Assembly (NCBI RefSeq): GCF_021390335.1
Contig: NZ_JAJUXK010000002.1
Coordinates: forward strand, 186,001-250,000
Direction: 5' to 3'
Source: Dyadobacter sp. CY343
Lineage (GTDB): Bacteria > Bacteroidota > Bacteroidia > Cytophagales > Spirosomataceae
DNA length: 64,000 bases
The position numbers were made by a program, and so were the translations under genes. How positions within the stretch are numbered: the first letter of the stretch is position 1; every line of letters begins with the position of its first letter. The notes beneath the pieces are model-generated. The model saw only the letters and a list, made by a program, of their open reading frames with translations, made no database searches and was not told where the DNA came from. This document shows positions 43,953 through 52,763 of the stretch, piece by piece.

Positions 43953-43982
43953 TTGCAAAGATAGTTTTTTATGTTAACTTTG
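43953..43982 (+). promoter_or_regulatory. Promoter for the Gly/Tyr-rich lipoprotein gene
   Basis: TTG at 43953-43955 and TAACTTTG at 43975-43982 are 19 bp apart. A minus-strand -7 element (CAAAGATA at 43956-43963 on the plus strand) lies between them and could serve proS, so the two promoters may overlap. Confidence 0.6.
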
Positions 43983-44070
43983 GAATTAATGTAATGTAAC
44001 GGGCGTTTACTTATAGTGTGGAACGGAATTTATAGTTATATTAGCATCAAACATTTAATCCTTTAAAGCC

Positions 44071-45354
44071 ATGATTACAATCAATAAAGCGAAGCACTTG
44101 TCTTTGCTAATTTTGTTGGGAGCTTGGGGATGTACTTCAAATCAATATGTATCACGTTCGGGCGGCGGTTATGATGACCTTTATGGAGGCGGGCCAGGTT
44201 CGGGGGTAGTAACGAGAGACGGAGGTGCAGATCAGGAACTATCCCGGGGAGATAATCCCGATTACAGTTACACCGGCGACGGGGAAAGCGGAAGCGCAGA
44301 TTATTACGATGAGTCTTACATGACCTCCCGTGGTGTTAAGCGCGCTGTTTCCAGTGACGTAGGTTACAATGCAGGTTTTGTTGACGGTTTCAACAGCGCA
44401 ACTTCTAATATCAGTCCGTTTTACGGCGGAATCGGGTCTTACTGGCCAGGAAGCATGATGAATGCAGGTTTCCGCATCGGTTACGGAAATGGATTCAGGA
44501 TGAGTCCTTATATTGGTTTTGGAATGGGTTCCATGATGGGCGGCTATTCACCATGGGGATATTCTCCATTCGGTTATGGCAGCATGATGGGTTACGGCGG
44601 GATGATGGGATATGGTAACATGATGGGATACAGTCCTTTCGGTTACGATCCATTTGGTTATAACATGTACGGTTACGGTTACGATGGATTTTACGGAGGT
44701 GGTTATGGAGGTGGTTATGGATATTCTCCCTGGGCTTACAGCCGTCCGGTTGTCGTGGTTAACAATGTCGAAAGAGGAGTTTCCAGAACATACGGACCAA
44801 GAGTTGTTTCAAACGGAAGAGTACGCAGCGCGGCCAATTCAACTCCATCGAGATCTGGTGCAGTTACAACCAACAGATCGAACGGAAGAAGATCTTCAAA
44901 TGCGATTTCTGCAAATGAAACTTATTCTTCTCCAAGATCAGGAAGAACGTCTACCAGAGGTGAAGTGAACAATACCGGTGGCAGAATGGCAAACGAATCC
45001 TATTCTACCAGAGGAGCAAGCGAAGGCAATAATGTATATTACTCACGTCCACGCCAGGCAGGCGGCAGCACTTATTCGCAGCCTAACTCCGGAAGCGCTG
45101 GAAATTATACATCGCCACGTTCATCCAGAAGCGGAAACACTTACAGCCAACCGTCTTACAATGTTCCTTCAAGAAGTCAGTCTGATTACAGTGCGCCAAC
45201 CCGTACTTACCAACAACCTTCGAGGAGTGAATCTTACAGCGCGCCTTCGAGAACTTACAGTGCACCTAGTGCGCCAACGAGATCTTACAGCGCACCATCC
45301 GGTGGCGGTGGTGGTGGAGGAGCAACACGTTCGTCTTCAAGAGGTCCGAGATAA
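44071..45354 (+). CDS. Gly/Tyr-rich low-complexity predicted lipoprotein
   Basis: 427 aa. The N-terminus (residues 1-21) is a signal with a Cys at position 21 in LLGAWGC, so a lipoprotein is likely but the lipobox is not perfect. Residues about 110-230 are Gly/Tyr/Met-rich with repeated MMGYG and FGY units; residues about 245-427 are Ser/Arg/Thr-rich with repeated YSAPS. No known enzyme domain is seen. It resembles structural, sticky or fibre-like proteins. It has its own promoter and terminator. Function is unknown. Confidence 0.75.
   Translation: MITINKAKHLSLLILLGAWGCTSNQYVSRSGGGYDDLYGGGPGSGVVTRDGGADQELSRGDNPDYSYTGDGESGSADYYDESYMTSRGVKRAVSSDVGYNAGFVDGFNSATSNISPFYGGIGSYWPGSMMNAGFRIGYGNGFRMSPYIGFGMGSMMGGYSPWGYSPFGYGSMMGYGGMMGYGNMMGYSPFGYDPFGYNMYGYGYDGFYGGGYGGGYGYSPWAYSRPVVVVNNVERGVSRTYGPRVVSNGRVRSAANSTPSRSGAVTTNRSNGRRSSNAISANETYSSPRSGRTSTRGEVNNTGGRMANESYSTRGASEGNNVYYSRPRQAGGSTYSQPNSGSAGNYTSPRSSRSGNTYSQPSYNVPSRSQSDYSAPTRTYQQPSRSESYSAPSRTYSAPSAPTRSYSAPSGGGGGGGATRSSSRGPR
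44524..44736 (+). repeat. Gly/Tyr/Met repeat region within the lipoprotein gene
   Basis: Imperfect short units coding for MMGYG, SPFGY and GGGYG follow each other here. The repeated codons make a low-complexity DNA stretch. Confidence 0.65.
45184..45300 (+). repeat. YSAP repeat region of the lipoprotein gene
   Basis: Codes four copies of YSAP(S/T) separated by short Arg/Ser/Thr-rich linkers. It forms the last part before the Gly tract near the C-terminus. Confidence 0.65.
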
Positions 45355-45389
45355 GTTGTTAAGAATTTAGATCTTTGATATGATTAAAG

Positions 45390-45424
45390 CCCTGCAAAAC
45401 CCGATAAGTTTGCAGGGTTTTTGT
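45390..45424 (+). terminator. Rho-independent terminator of the lipoprotein gene
   Basis: CCCTGCAAA (45390-45398) and TTTGCAGGG (45409-45417), a perfect 9-bp stem with a 10-base loop, followed by TTTTTGTTT. Confidence 0.88.
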
Positions 45425-45468
45425 TTAAATAATTGTTCAAACCAGCATTGATTTTTGTAGTATTTGAT

Positions 45469-47037
45469 ATGAACAGATCGCAAGCAAAAGCTATCTTATT
45501 TTTTAGCTTTTTAATACCATCATCAACTTCCTTTGCCCAATATGCCAGCGACGCATTTCGCTATTCTGAGATTAACCAAACTGGTACAGCCCGTTTTCAG
45601 GCTGTTGGAGGCAACCACGCAGCCTTAGGCGGCGACGCCAGCACAATCAGTGGCAATCCCGCAGGACTTGGCTTTTTTACCCGCTCAGAAGTATCGATAA
45701 GTCCCGGACTTAGTAATTTCAATACCGATACCAAATACATTGATCGCGTTACAGCGGCCGGAAAGAGCTCGGGCAATGTTGCCAATGCATCATTGGTCAT
45801 TACCAGCCAGCCTGGGTTTCAGCGTAAATGGAAGAGAACTTCACTGGGTATTTCTTTTTCAAGACAGCAATCTTTCCAGAACAAATTCAATTACACTGGT
45901 TTGAACAACAGCAGTAATTTTCTGGACAGGGCAATTGAAGATGCGAATGCAGCGGGCTACACGGATGAAGATTACGCTCAGGAATTGGATGACAACCAGG
46001 GCACATACCGCTATCTGGATCATGCCTACTACCAGTTGCAGACTATCTATCCTACCAATTTTGTTTCTACTACCGAAGGGTATGGTCCTCCTTATGCGCG
46101 TGACGATGCGAGGAATGCTACCTTGCAGGAGGGATTTTTCAGTTCAAAAGGTGCGCAGACGCAGTGGACTATCGCTTATGCAGGGAATTACAATGATAAA
46201 TTGTTCGTAGGCGGTTCGCTTGGTTTTAGCAGGATCAGGTATAATTACACCCACATGCTGCATGATTCGATCATTAATGCATCCTACTTCCATTCCACTA
46301 CGAATTACCAGGACTTTTCTGCATCAGGTAATGGGGTTAATGCAACGTTTGGTTTAATCTATAAATTCTCTCCAACCATTCAGATCGGCGCCTCGCTTAC
46401 TTCGCCGACTTTCACTGCAATGCGGGAAACGTTCAATCAATCTGTCGCCGCAAATTATATCCGCGGGTCTATCACCGATGATAATGGTGTAGATGTCGGA
46501 CCGAGGGACAGGCGGATTTCTCTGGTACCCAATGACTTCGAATACTCGATGGTAAGTCCTTTTAGAGGTTCTGCCGGCGCTACTTACTTCTTTAATAGCA
46601 GCGGTTTTATCACCGGAACGCTGGAATTTGTAGGTTATTCAGGAATGCGCCTTCGCACAAACTTCCTGACCGATCAGGAAAATGATGATTTTAGAACAAA
46701 TAACAATGCGGAGGTAAAAGATGTATATCGCAATGTTGTGAATGCAAGGCTGGGTGGGGAATACCGGTTTGGGATATTAAGAGGTCGCCTTGGAATCGCC
46801 TATTTTGCAGACCCGTATTACGAGCGCATTGACGGGATCAAACGCGATAGGATGTTATATTCTGCGGGATTGGGCGCGCGGTTCAATCGGATTTTTGTAG
46901 ATCTGGCTGGTACCTATTCAATGTACAAAGCGACTTACACGCCTTATACACTCGAAAATCCTGACAAGCAATTTTACACCGCCAACATTTCAACCAAACC
47001 ACTTAATCTAGTTTTAACGCTGGGCTACAACTTCTGA
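45469..47037 (+). CDS. OmpP1/FadL/TodX-family outer membrane protein
   Basis: 522 aa from the ATG at 45469; the TTG at 45433 is upstream and less likely. Signal peptide ends SSTSFAQ. The mature part starts with ...NHAALGGDASTISGNPAGLG, a typical OmpP1/FadL opening with a conserved NPAG motif, and it alternates hydrophobic and polar residues for a beta-barrel, ending in LVLTLGYNF (terminal aromatic). Such proteins import hydrophobic molecules. The stop touches the stop of aroK with no gap. Confidence 0.83.
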   Translation: MNRSQAKAILFFSFLIPSSTSFAQYASDAFRYSEINQTGTARFQAVGGNHAALGGDASTISGNPAGLGFFTRSEVSISPGLSNFNTDTKYIDRVTAAGKSSGNVANASLVITSQPGFQRKWKRTSLGISFSRQQSFQNKFNYTGLNNSSNFLDRAIEDANAAGYTDEDYAQELDDNQGTYRYLDHAYYQLQTIYPTNFVSTTEGYGPPYARDDARNATLQEGFFSSKGAQTQWTIAYAGNYNDKLFVGGSLGFSRIRYNYTHMLHDSIINASYFHSTTNYQDFSASGNGVNATFGLIYKFSPTIQIGASLTSPTFTAMRETFNQSVAANYIRGSITDDNGVDVGPRDRRISLVPNDFEYSMVSPFRGSAGATYFFNSSGFITGTLEFVGYSGMRLRTNFLTDQENDDFRTNNNAEVKDVYRNVVNARLGGEYRFGILRGRLGIAYFADPYYERIDGIKRDRMLYSAGLGARFNRIFVDLAGTYSMYKATYTPYTLENPDKQFYTANISTKPLNLVLTLGYNF

Positions 47038-47541
47038 TCACAGCAGCGGTCTCAGTTCCTGCAATAAGTGACTTGTGTCAATATCGCCTTTCAAAGTAAT
47101 GAGCGCCTGCGAATAAAACGGCAGGCGCTCATTTATTTTTTGCTCCAATGTATCGGTCAGCGAAGTAGTTCCTGACAGGATCGGGCGATCGTCTTTTCCG
47201 TGATTTTCAATGCGGCGAGCCAGATCTTTCGCAGGCACGTCCAGAAATATGCTGATACCCATTTGATTGATCACCCTCATATTATCGAAAAAACAGGGCG
47301 TACCCCCGCCAGATGCTAGTACCATATTCCGGCGTCCGGACACTTCTTTTAGTATCCTGCTTTCCACTTCCCTGAAATACGGTTCGCCCTTCGTTGCAAA
47401 AATGGTCGGGATATCCATATTCTGGTCCTGCTCAATCAGCTTATCAAGATCTACAAACCGATAATTCAGGATCCGGGCGAGCTTTTTTCCAAGTGTCGTT
47501 TTACCCGACGACATCATCCCGACAAGGATTATATTTTTCAT
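47038..47541 (-). CDS. aroK: Shikimate kinase
   Basis: 167 aa. It phosphorylates shikimate in aromatic amino acid synthesis. Walker A GMMSSGKTTLGKKLA (about 7-21) with the DLDKLIEQ segment (Asp34 region), SGGGTPCF near 77-83 and RPILSG for the lid. Length is standard. It converges with the OMP gene (stops adjacent). It is 15 bp downstream of the DoxX-like gene stop in transcription direction, so may be co-transcribed. Confidence 0.94.
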   Translation of the reverse strand: MKNIILVGMMSSGKTTLGKKLARILNYRFVDLDKLIEQDQNMDIPTIFATKGEPYFREVESRILKEVSGRRNMVLASGGGTPCFFDNMRVINQMGISIFLDVPAKDLARRIENHGKDDRPILSGTTSLTDTLEQKINERLPFYSQALITLKGDIDTSHLLQELRPLL

Positions 47542-47556
47542 TTCAAAAAAAAGCGG

Positions 47557-48648
47557 CTATTTAACAAGGTTAAGAACTTCCTCCGCTTCCGGCGTATCAT
47601 TATAGTGCCATTTTCCTTTAACAGTACCATCTTTTAGCAGCCACAAGCCCGGATTTGAGCGCAGGATCGTTTTCAAGACAGTTGCATCTACATAATAAAA
47701 AGGCGCATTGAGCTGGTGCGAAGCCACGAATTGAACTATTTCGTCGCTGTTGCCTGAGGTCAATATAATCGGCTCGACTCCCTTTCCGCGCACTGCATTG
47801 AGCAACTTATTGATATCTGGCAAAGCAGCTGTATTGATATCAGTAAGGTTTTTAATGATCAGGAAAAGCTTTGTGCCCTTAAAAGTTTCTTCTGTAAAAT
47901 CGCCTACATCATTCCAAACTTTATAGTCAGTGATTTTCGGCTTCGCATCTTCATTGATCACATTCATTTCCTTGAATTCCAGCGTCGTATCGCTTGGATA
48001 TTGCTCATATTCAAAGGTCTTCCCGTCTTTTTCAAAAGTGTATAGGTATCGCAGCGGCTCAGAAGGTTTCAGTTGGGCCGGAATATTGGCTCCCACGCGA
48101 TAAGGCAGCAGATCCAGAATAGGCAAATGGCGCAGCGAATATACGGCCACACCCAGCGACGCCAGGGTGGACACTGCCACGATAATACCTGTCGGCAGCG
48201 GCCGGAATTTCTTTCGGTAATAAACGATGATCAGAATAAGCGCAAGCAGAAATATGTCTTTTCCAAACGACGTCCAGGGAGTAAGTTTAATAGCCGCCCC
48301 GAAACAACCGCAATCCGTTACTTTGTTGAAATAGGCAGAATAAAAGGTCAGGAATGTAAAGAATATGATAATCAGCAGCAGCAGCCAGGACACAGTTCTG
48401 GGTTTGTAGCCCACCAGCAGCGCAATACCCAGCACCACTTCCGCCGTGCAGAGAAATACCGAAAAGTAGAGCGCCAGCGGGATAAGTCCCATGAAAAAAT
48501 CATGGAACATAGGCAGGTCAGTCGCGAAAACTTCGAAATATTCTTCCAGCTTATATTGCGTCCCGATCGGATCATTCAGCTTGATAAGTCCCGAAAAAAT
48601 GAATAGCAGCCCGACAATGACGCGGGAAATCTGAGCGATGATTTTCAT
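47557..48648 (-). CDS. BT_3928-family DoxX/MauE-like membrane protein with thioredoxin-like tail
   Basis: 363 aa. The first 190 residues hold about five helices with a DoxX-type start: ISRVIVGLLFIFSGLIKLND (about 7-26), and a pair of Cys in VTDCGCFGAAIKLTPW (about 115-130) resembling MauE/VKOR-like redox proteins. Residues about 240-363 resemble a thioredoxin fold (LFLIIKNLTDI, FYYVDATVLKTILRSNPGLWLLKDG) without a visible CxxC. It may be a membrane redox protein. Family function is not established. Confidence 0.82.
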   Translation of the reverse strand: MKIIAQISRVIVGLLFIFSGLIKLNDPIGTQYKLEEYFEVFATDLPMFHDFFMGLIPLALYFSVFLCTAEVVLGIALLVGYKPRTVSWLLLLIIIFFTFLTFYSAYFNKVTDCGCFGAAIKLTPWTSFGKDIFLLALILIIVYYRKKFRPLPTGIIVAVSTLASLGVAVYSLRHLPILDLLPYRVGANIPAQLKPSEPLRYLYTFEKDGKTFEYEQYPSDTTLEFKEMNVINEDAKPKITDYKVWNDVGDFTEETFKGTKLFLIIKNLTDINTAALPDINKLLNAVRGKGVEPIILTSGNSDEIVQFVASHQLNAPFYYVDATVLKTILRSNPGLWLLKDGTVKGKWHYNDTPEAEEVLNLVK

Positions 48649-48678
48649 TTAAAATAGCTGAATTTAATGCATGCAGTC

Positions 48679-49221
48679 TTAGTTAGTTTGCAGCGCATTG
48701 GATTTAATCAGACAAAAAACGGAGTAGTTGATAATATCCTGGTAGCCGGCTTTCACACCTTCCGACACGATCGTTAATCCGTTGTTATCTTCTATTTGTT
48801 TGATTCTCAATAGTTTCATTAAAATAATATCCGTCATTGAGCTGATACGCATATCGCGCCAGGCTTCGCCGTAATCGTGGTTTTTGTTGAATAGCAGCTC
48901 AGCCACTTCCTTCACTTGTTTGTTGTAAAGTTCTGTAAGCGCGCCTTCCGGTAATTGTTCGCTACCCTGGCTGTCGATCTGGATCAGCGCCATCACGCAA
49001 TAATTGATGATACCGATGAATTCGGAAGAGATATTTTCATCAACTTTTTGCACGCCTTTTTCCTGAATAGTACGGATTCGCTGAGCCTTTATAAAGATCT
49101 GGTCCGTGATGGAAGGAATTCGCAGGATGCGCCAGGAGGTTCCGTAATCCTTGTTTTTTTTTGTGAAAAGATCTTGGCAATACTGAATGATTTCCTGATA
49201 TTCCGATTCTGTGGATTTCAC
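48679..49221 (-). CDS. DUF1599 protein with internal duplication
   Basis: 180 aa, GTG start at 49221. Two similar halves of about 75 residues can be aligned: KDYGTSWRILRIPSITDQ (24-41) matches HDYGEAWRDMRISSMTDI (115-132), and GIINYCVMALIQ (70-81) matches DIINYSVFCLIK (162-173). The family is annotated DUF1599 and has been linked to nucleotide-modifying proteins, but its activity is unknown to me. It is divergent from folP with only 28 bp between them. Confidence 0.82.
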   Translation of the reverse strand: MKSTESEYQEIIQYCQDLFTKKNKDYGTSWRILRIPSITDQIFIKAQRIRTIQEKGVQKVDENISSEFIGIINYCVMALIQIDSQGSEQLPEGALTELYNKQVKEVAELLFNKNHDYGEAWRDMRISSMTDIILMKLLRIKQIEDNNGLTIVSEGVKAGYQDIINYSVFCLIKSNALQTN

Positions 49222-49249
49222 TGTTTTGAGTTAGTATTTAAACAAATCT

Positions 49250-50095
49250 ATGTTGCAAGTTAGCAAAAAATCGCTCAACATCCGGGGCAAAATCGTCGAT
49301 CTGACAACGCCACTGGTGATGGGTATCCTGAATGTAACTCAAGATTCGTTTTTCAGAGAAAGCCGCGTAACATCCGAAAACGATATCATCGGGCGGGCAG
49401 AAACGATGCTGGAAGAAGGCGCGGCGATCATTGATATTGGAGGATATTCCACTCGGCCGGGCGCAAAAGTGATTGATATTGAGGAAGAATCGGCGAGTGT
49501 ACTGGCGGCCCTTCAAATACTGACAAAACGATTTCCAGGCATTATCATTTCAGTAGACACCTTTCGCTCGGAGGTCGCAAAGCGTGCGGTTGAAAACGGA
49601 GCATCGATAATAAATGATGTTTCCGGCGGTACACTTGACGAGAATATGTTTGCCACGGTAGTCGAAGCCCGGGTACCGTACATATTAATGCACATGCGGG
49701 GTGAACCGCAAACAATGAGCAAGCTCACAAGCTACGACAACTTGGTTATCGATATTTTGCAAAATTTACAGAGCAAAATCGCTGCATTGCGGATTTATGG
49801 TTTGGCTGATATTATTGTAGATCCAGGTTTTGGATTTGCTAAAAACAGCGCTCAAAATTTCGAACTGATCCGGAGGCTCTCGGAGTTTCAGATTTTGGGC
49901 TGCCCGGTGCTGGCTGGTCTTTCGAGGAAATCGACGATTTCTAAAACACTTGGAATCACTGCCGATGAAGCCCTGAATGGTACTACCGTATTGAATACGC
50001 TCGCATTGCAGCAGGGAGCGTCTATGTTGCGGGTACATGACGTAAAAGCAGCGGTGGAAGCTGTAAAACTGTGGTCTGCGGTCGGTGACTCTTAG
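49250..50095 (+). CDS. folP: Dihydropteroate synthase
   Basis: 281 aa. It joins 6-hydroxymethyl-dihydropterin diphosphate with p-aminobenzoate in folate synthesis. Signature regions: LVMGILNVTQDSFF (about 24-37), IDIGGYSTRPGA (about 63-74), SIINDVSGG (about 119-127), ILMHMRGEPQTM (about 143-154), DPGFGFAKNSAQN, and LAGLSRKSTI. All substrate-binding motifs are kept. It precedes cdaA by 40 bp on the same strand. Confidence 0.96.
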   Translation: MLQVSKKSLNIRGKIVDLTTPLVMGILNVTQDSFFRESRVTSENDIIGRAETMLEEGAAIIDIGGYSTRPGAKVIDIEEESASVLAALQILTKRFPGIIISVDTFRSEVAKRAVENGASIINDVSGGTLDENMFATVVEARVPYILMHMRGEPQTMSKLTSYDNLVIDILQNLQSKIAALRIYGLADIIVDPGFGFAKNSAQNFELIRRLSEFQILGCPVLAGLSRKSTISKTLGITADEALNGTTVLNTLALQQGASMLRVHDVKAAVEAVKLWSAVGDS

Positions 50096-50135
50096 AATTT
50101 AATAGTAATTTAGGCGCGAATATTATCATTTTCCT

Positions 50136-50939
50136 ATGCGTGTGGGTTTTTTAAACATTAACTGGACCGATGTCCTGGATGTTTTTCTGGTTGCCATTTT
50201 ATTGTACCAAGTTTATACGCTCGTCAGGGGTAGCATCGCCAGCCGAGTATTTCTCGGTTATTTGTTCGTATACGTTTTTTACCTGGTTGTTAAAGGGCTG
50301 GGGCTGGGACTGTTAACTGCTATCCTTGAATACTTCATGGGCGTTGGTGCGGTTGCATTGATCGTCATTTTCCAGCAAGAGATACGCAGGTTCCTTTTGA
50401 TCATCGGTAAGTCAACTATTTATACCAATAACGGCTTTCTAAAAAAAATCATCGGTACATCCGTACTCGATCTGAAAGCTAAGAACCTTAAAGAAATCGT
50501 AGATGCAAGCAAAACGATCGCTGCGAATTTTACGGGTGCATTAATTGTGGTCAACAAGCGCGACGACCTTAGTAAATATGTAGAAACCGGCGAGCTGCTG
50601 GACTCACGCGTATCAAAACCGTTGCTGGTATCCCTATTCAATCAATATAGTGAACTGCATGACGGTGCAGTAATTATCGTCGACGGTGTATTGAAAGCAG
50701 CTAGATGCGTGCTGCCCGTAGCCGATGGGGTGGATGTTCCGTCGTCGCTTGGCTTCCGTCACCGGGCCGGAATGGGAATGAGCGAGGCGACCGACGCAAT
50801 CGTGATTGTGATCTCGGAACAAACGGGCAAGATATCCCTGGCAGTCGAAGGAGAGCTGCACGGGAACATTCCTTATAACGAATTGGAAAGTCGGATCGAA
50901 GAGTATTTATCGTCTGACTTACAGCGCATGAGGAAATAG
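50136..50939 (+). CDS. cdaA: Diadenylate cyclase CdaA (c-di-AMP synthase)
   Basis: 267 aa. Three N-terminal membrane helices (about 13-82) and a DAC domain at about 110-250 with the catalytic motifs DGA (176-178) and RHR (208-210), the defining pair. It makes the second messenger c-di-AMP from two ATP. In this phylum it commonly lies downstream of folP, as here. No CdaR-type regulator or GlmM is adjacent, unlike the Firmicute arrangement. C-di-AMP targets are not in the window. Confidence 0.94.
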   Translation: MRVGFLNINWTDVLDVFLVAILLYQVYTLVRGSIASRVFLGYLFVYVFYLVVKGLGLGLLTAILEYFMGVGAVALIVIFQQEIRRFLLIIGKSTIYTNNGFLKKIIGTSVLDLKAKNLKEIVDASKTIAANFTGALIVVNKRDDLSKYVETGELLDSRVSKPLLVSLFNQYSELHDGAVIIVDGVLKAARCVLPVADGVDVPSSLGFRHRAGMGMSEATDAIVIVISEQTGKISLAVEGELHGNIPYNELESRIEEYLSSDLQRMRK

Positions 50940-50974
50940 GGCAGGAGAAAGGTCAAAATATATTTGTTGTTAAA

Positions 50975-51006
50975 TTTGGCAAATTGTGCTCAGTTGTCTA
51001 TTTTTG
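50975..51006 (+). promoter_or_regulatory. Promoter of rpsT
   Basis: TTTG at 50975-50978 and TATTTTTG at 50999-51006 are separated by 20 bp, an exact Bacteroidota consensus. The start is expected near 51013, leaving a leader of about 30 bases before the ATG at 51044. Confidence 0.75.
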
Positions 51007-51043
51007 CACACCGAAATTAGAAATTGAAAAATAATAATACGAA

Positions 51044-51307
51044 ATGGCAAATCATAAATCTGCATTAAAGAGAATTCGCGCGAATGAAACGAAACGTTTG
51101 CGTAACCGTTACCAGCACAAAACTACACGCTCATATATCAAGAAATTACGCGAAACGACTGATAAGGCAGTTGCAGTAGATGTTTACAAAACAGTATCTT
51201 CTATGCTTGATCGTTTGGCTAAGAAAAATATTATTCATAAGAAAAAAGCTTCTAACCAAAAATCGAAATTGGCCAAATTGGTTAATTCACTTGCGGTTGC
51301 GGCATAA
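51044..51307 (+). CDS. rpsT: 30S ribosomal protein S20
   Basis: 87 aa, very basic. [20 protein letters not shown] is the classic S20 start, and ...[19 protein letters not shown] is the C-terminal helix. It binds 16S rRNA early in small-subunit assembly. It has its own consensus promoter and is followed by two hairpin terminators. Confidence 0.98.
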   Translation: MANHKSALKRIRANETKRLRNRYQHKTTRSYIKKLRETTDKAVAVDVYKTVSSMLDRLAKKNIIHKKKASNQKSKLAKLVNSLAVAA

Positions 51308-51327
51308 TTTTTTCTACTGAGGAAACT

Positions 51328-51360
51328 ACCCTGATAGGTCTACTATCAGGGTTTTCTTTT
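51328..51360 (+). terminator. Rho-independent terminator of rpsT
   Basis: ACCCTGATAG (51328-51337) and CTATCAGGGT (51343-51352), a perfect 10-bp stem with a 5-base loop, followed by TTTCTTTT. Confidence 0.92.
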
Positions 51361-51375
51361 ATATTGCGATTTAAA

Positions 51376-51418
51376 AAAAGAAACCTTGGATAGTCAAAAG
51401 CTAACCAAGGTTTCTTTT
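51376..51418 (+). terminator. Second terminator-like hairpin after rpsT
   Basis: AAAAGAAACCTTGG (51376-51389) and CCAAGGTTTCTTTT (51405-51418), a perfect 14-bp stem, loop of 15. It lies between the rpsT terminator and the propeller gene at 51469, so it could be a second terminator or a leader element of the next gene. Confidence 0.7.
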
Positions 51419-51468
51419 GATTTATAACTCAAACGTTTTTCAAACCACCTAAAACCTAAATTCACTTT

Positions 51469-52743
51469 ATGAAAAAAGTCGCATTATTTGCTGGATTGGC
51501 AGCATTAGGTAGTATGCCGGTAGTTGCCCAATCTCCCATTACATTCAATGCCCGCGGCCTGGTTGTTGTTTCTGATGCTGATATGTCGGCCTCGGCATTT
51601 GTTGATGGAAAGCTATTAAGAGACAACGCTTCAAAAGATCAATTGAGTACGATCAAATTTCCAATTGAAAGAGGCAGCAAAGGATTGGGATCAGCACTGG
51701 TATCTAACTCCGCACAAGGATTTTCCAAAACGCTGGCCGTACCCGCAGCCGGTGGCCTGGCTTATGTACTTGAAAACCGCCTGAGGCCTGAGGATGGAGT
51801 CACAGAATATAAAGATCCGGCACAGGAATTTCCTGTTGGAGAAAAACTATTTGTGGTTGATATCACGAATCTGGCCGCTCCGAAAGCGAAGTTTGGATTT
51901 CCCGTTGGTAAAAAGCCGACTTCTATTGATGTAAATAAAAACGAATTGATCCTGTCAACCAGCGATGCCGGCAAGGAACTCGTTTTCATTGAGGCCGGCC
52001 CGGACGGAAAGCCTGCGCGCTTCCTTAACCTGCCCGCTGCAATTGACACGACAAACAAGATTATCGACCTTACCTGGCACCCTTCCGGCGATTTTATCGC
52101 CTTTACGCTCGACAACTCCAATGAAGTTGGCTTGTATAAAGTGATCAGGGAAGCTGGTAAGCTGAAAAATGTTGAAATGCTTGGAAAGCCGGTTAAGGTT
52201 GGGACGGAACCTACGTTCGGTAAGTTTACGCCAGACGGTAAGCACTATCTAGTACTGGATGCCAAAGGTGCACAAGGTAAGGCAGCAGGGGAAGGGGAAA
52301 TTTTGGTAGTTGATTTTTCAATGGACGGTTCTGCGGAACACAAGGTTTCTGGACAGGCGCCCGTCGGTCTCAATTCGGGATCTTTTGCAGTTAGCCCGGA
52401 CGGGACGCTGCTCGTGACTGCGAATGCAGGAAAAAGCGGCTCACCCTGGACGGAGGCCGGCGCAGGTACAGGTGCTTCTCTCTCATTGTTCAAAGTTGCC
52501 CCGACCGGCGCATTGACCAAAGTCGCAGATTATCCTTTCGAAGGAATTTACCCGCAGAGTGTCGCTTTTGACAAAGATGGATCAAATGTGGCTGTTTCAG
52601 TTTTTGAATATTTACAATACGGAAACGGAAATGGAGGCGTGGAATTCTGGACTGTTGCAAAAGGTGACAGCCCGTCTTTGAAGAAGCAGGGAGCATCGAT
52701 CAGTGTCGGAAAAGGAGCGCATACTTTGCGCGTAATCCCCTGA
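51469..52743 (+). CDS. Secreted beta-propeller protein (lactonase/YncE-like)
   Basis: 424 aa. Signal peptide MKKVALFAGLAALGSMPVVAQ. Repeating strand units follow, with propeller-type phrases such as FVVDITN, GKFTPDGKHYLVLD, SFAVSPDGTLLVTANAGKSG and SVAFDKDGSNVAVSVFEY (about 360-377). The pattern fits a seven-bladed propeller of the YncE/lactonase type. Whether it is catalytic is not clear. It lies downstream of two hairpins. Confidence 0.75.
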   Translation: MKKVALFAGLAALGSMPVVAQSPITFNARGLVVVSDADMSASAFVDGKLLRDNASKDQLSTIKFPIERGSKGLGSALVSNSAQGFSKTLAVPAAGGLAYVLENRLRPEDGVTEYKDPAQEFPVGEKLFVVDITNLAAPKAKFGFPVGKKPTSIDVNKNELILSTSDAGKELVFIEAGPDGKPARFLNLPAAIDTTNKIIDLTWHPSGDFIAFTLDNSNEVGLYKVIREAGKLKNVEMLGKPVKVGTEPTFGKFTPDGKHYLVLDAKGAQGKAAGEGEILVVDFSMDGSAEHKVSGQAPVGLNSGSFAVSPDGTLLVTANAGKSGSPWTEAGAGTGASLSLFKVAPTGALTKVADYPFEGIYPQSVAFDKDGSNVAVSVFEYLQYGNGNGGVEFWTVAKGDSPSLKKQGASISVGKGAHTLRVIP

Positions 52744-52763
52744 TCGCACAGCAAATATAGCGG

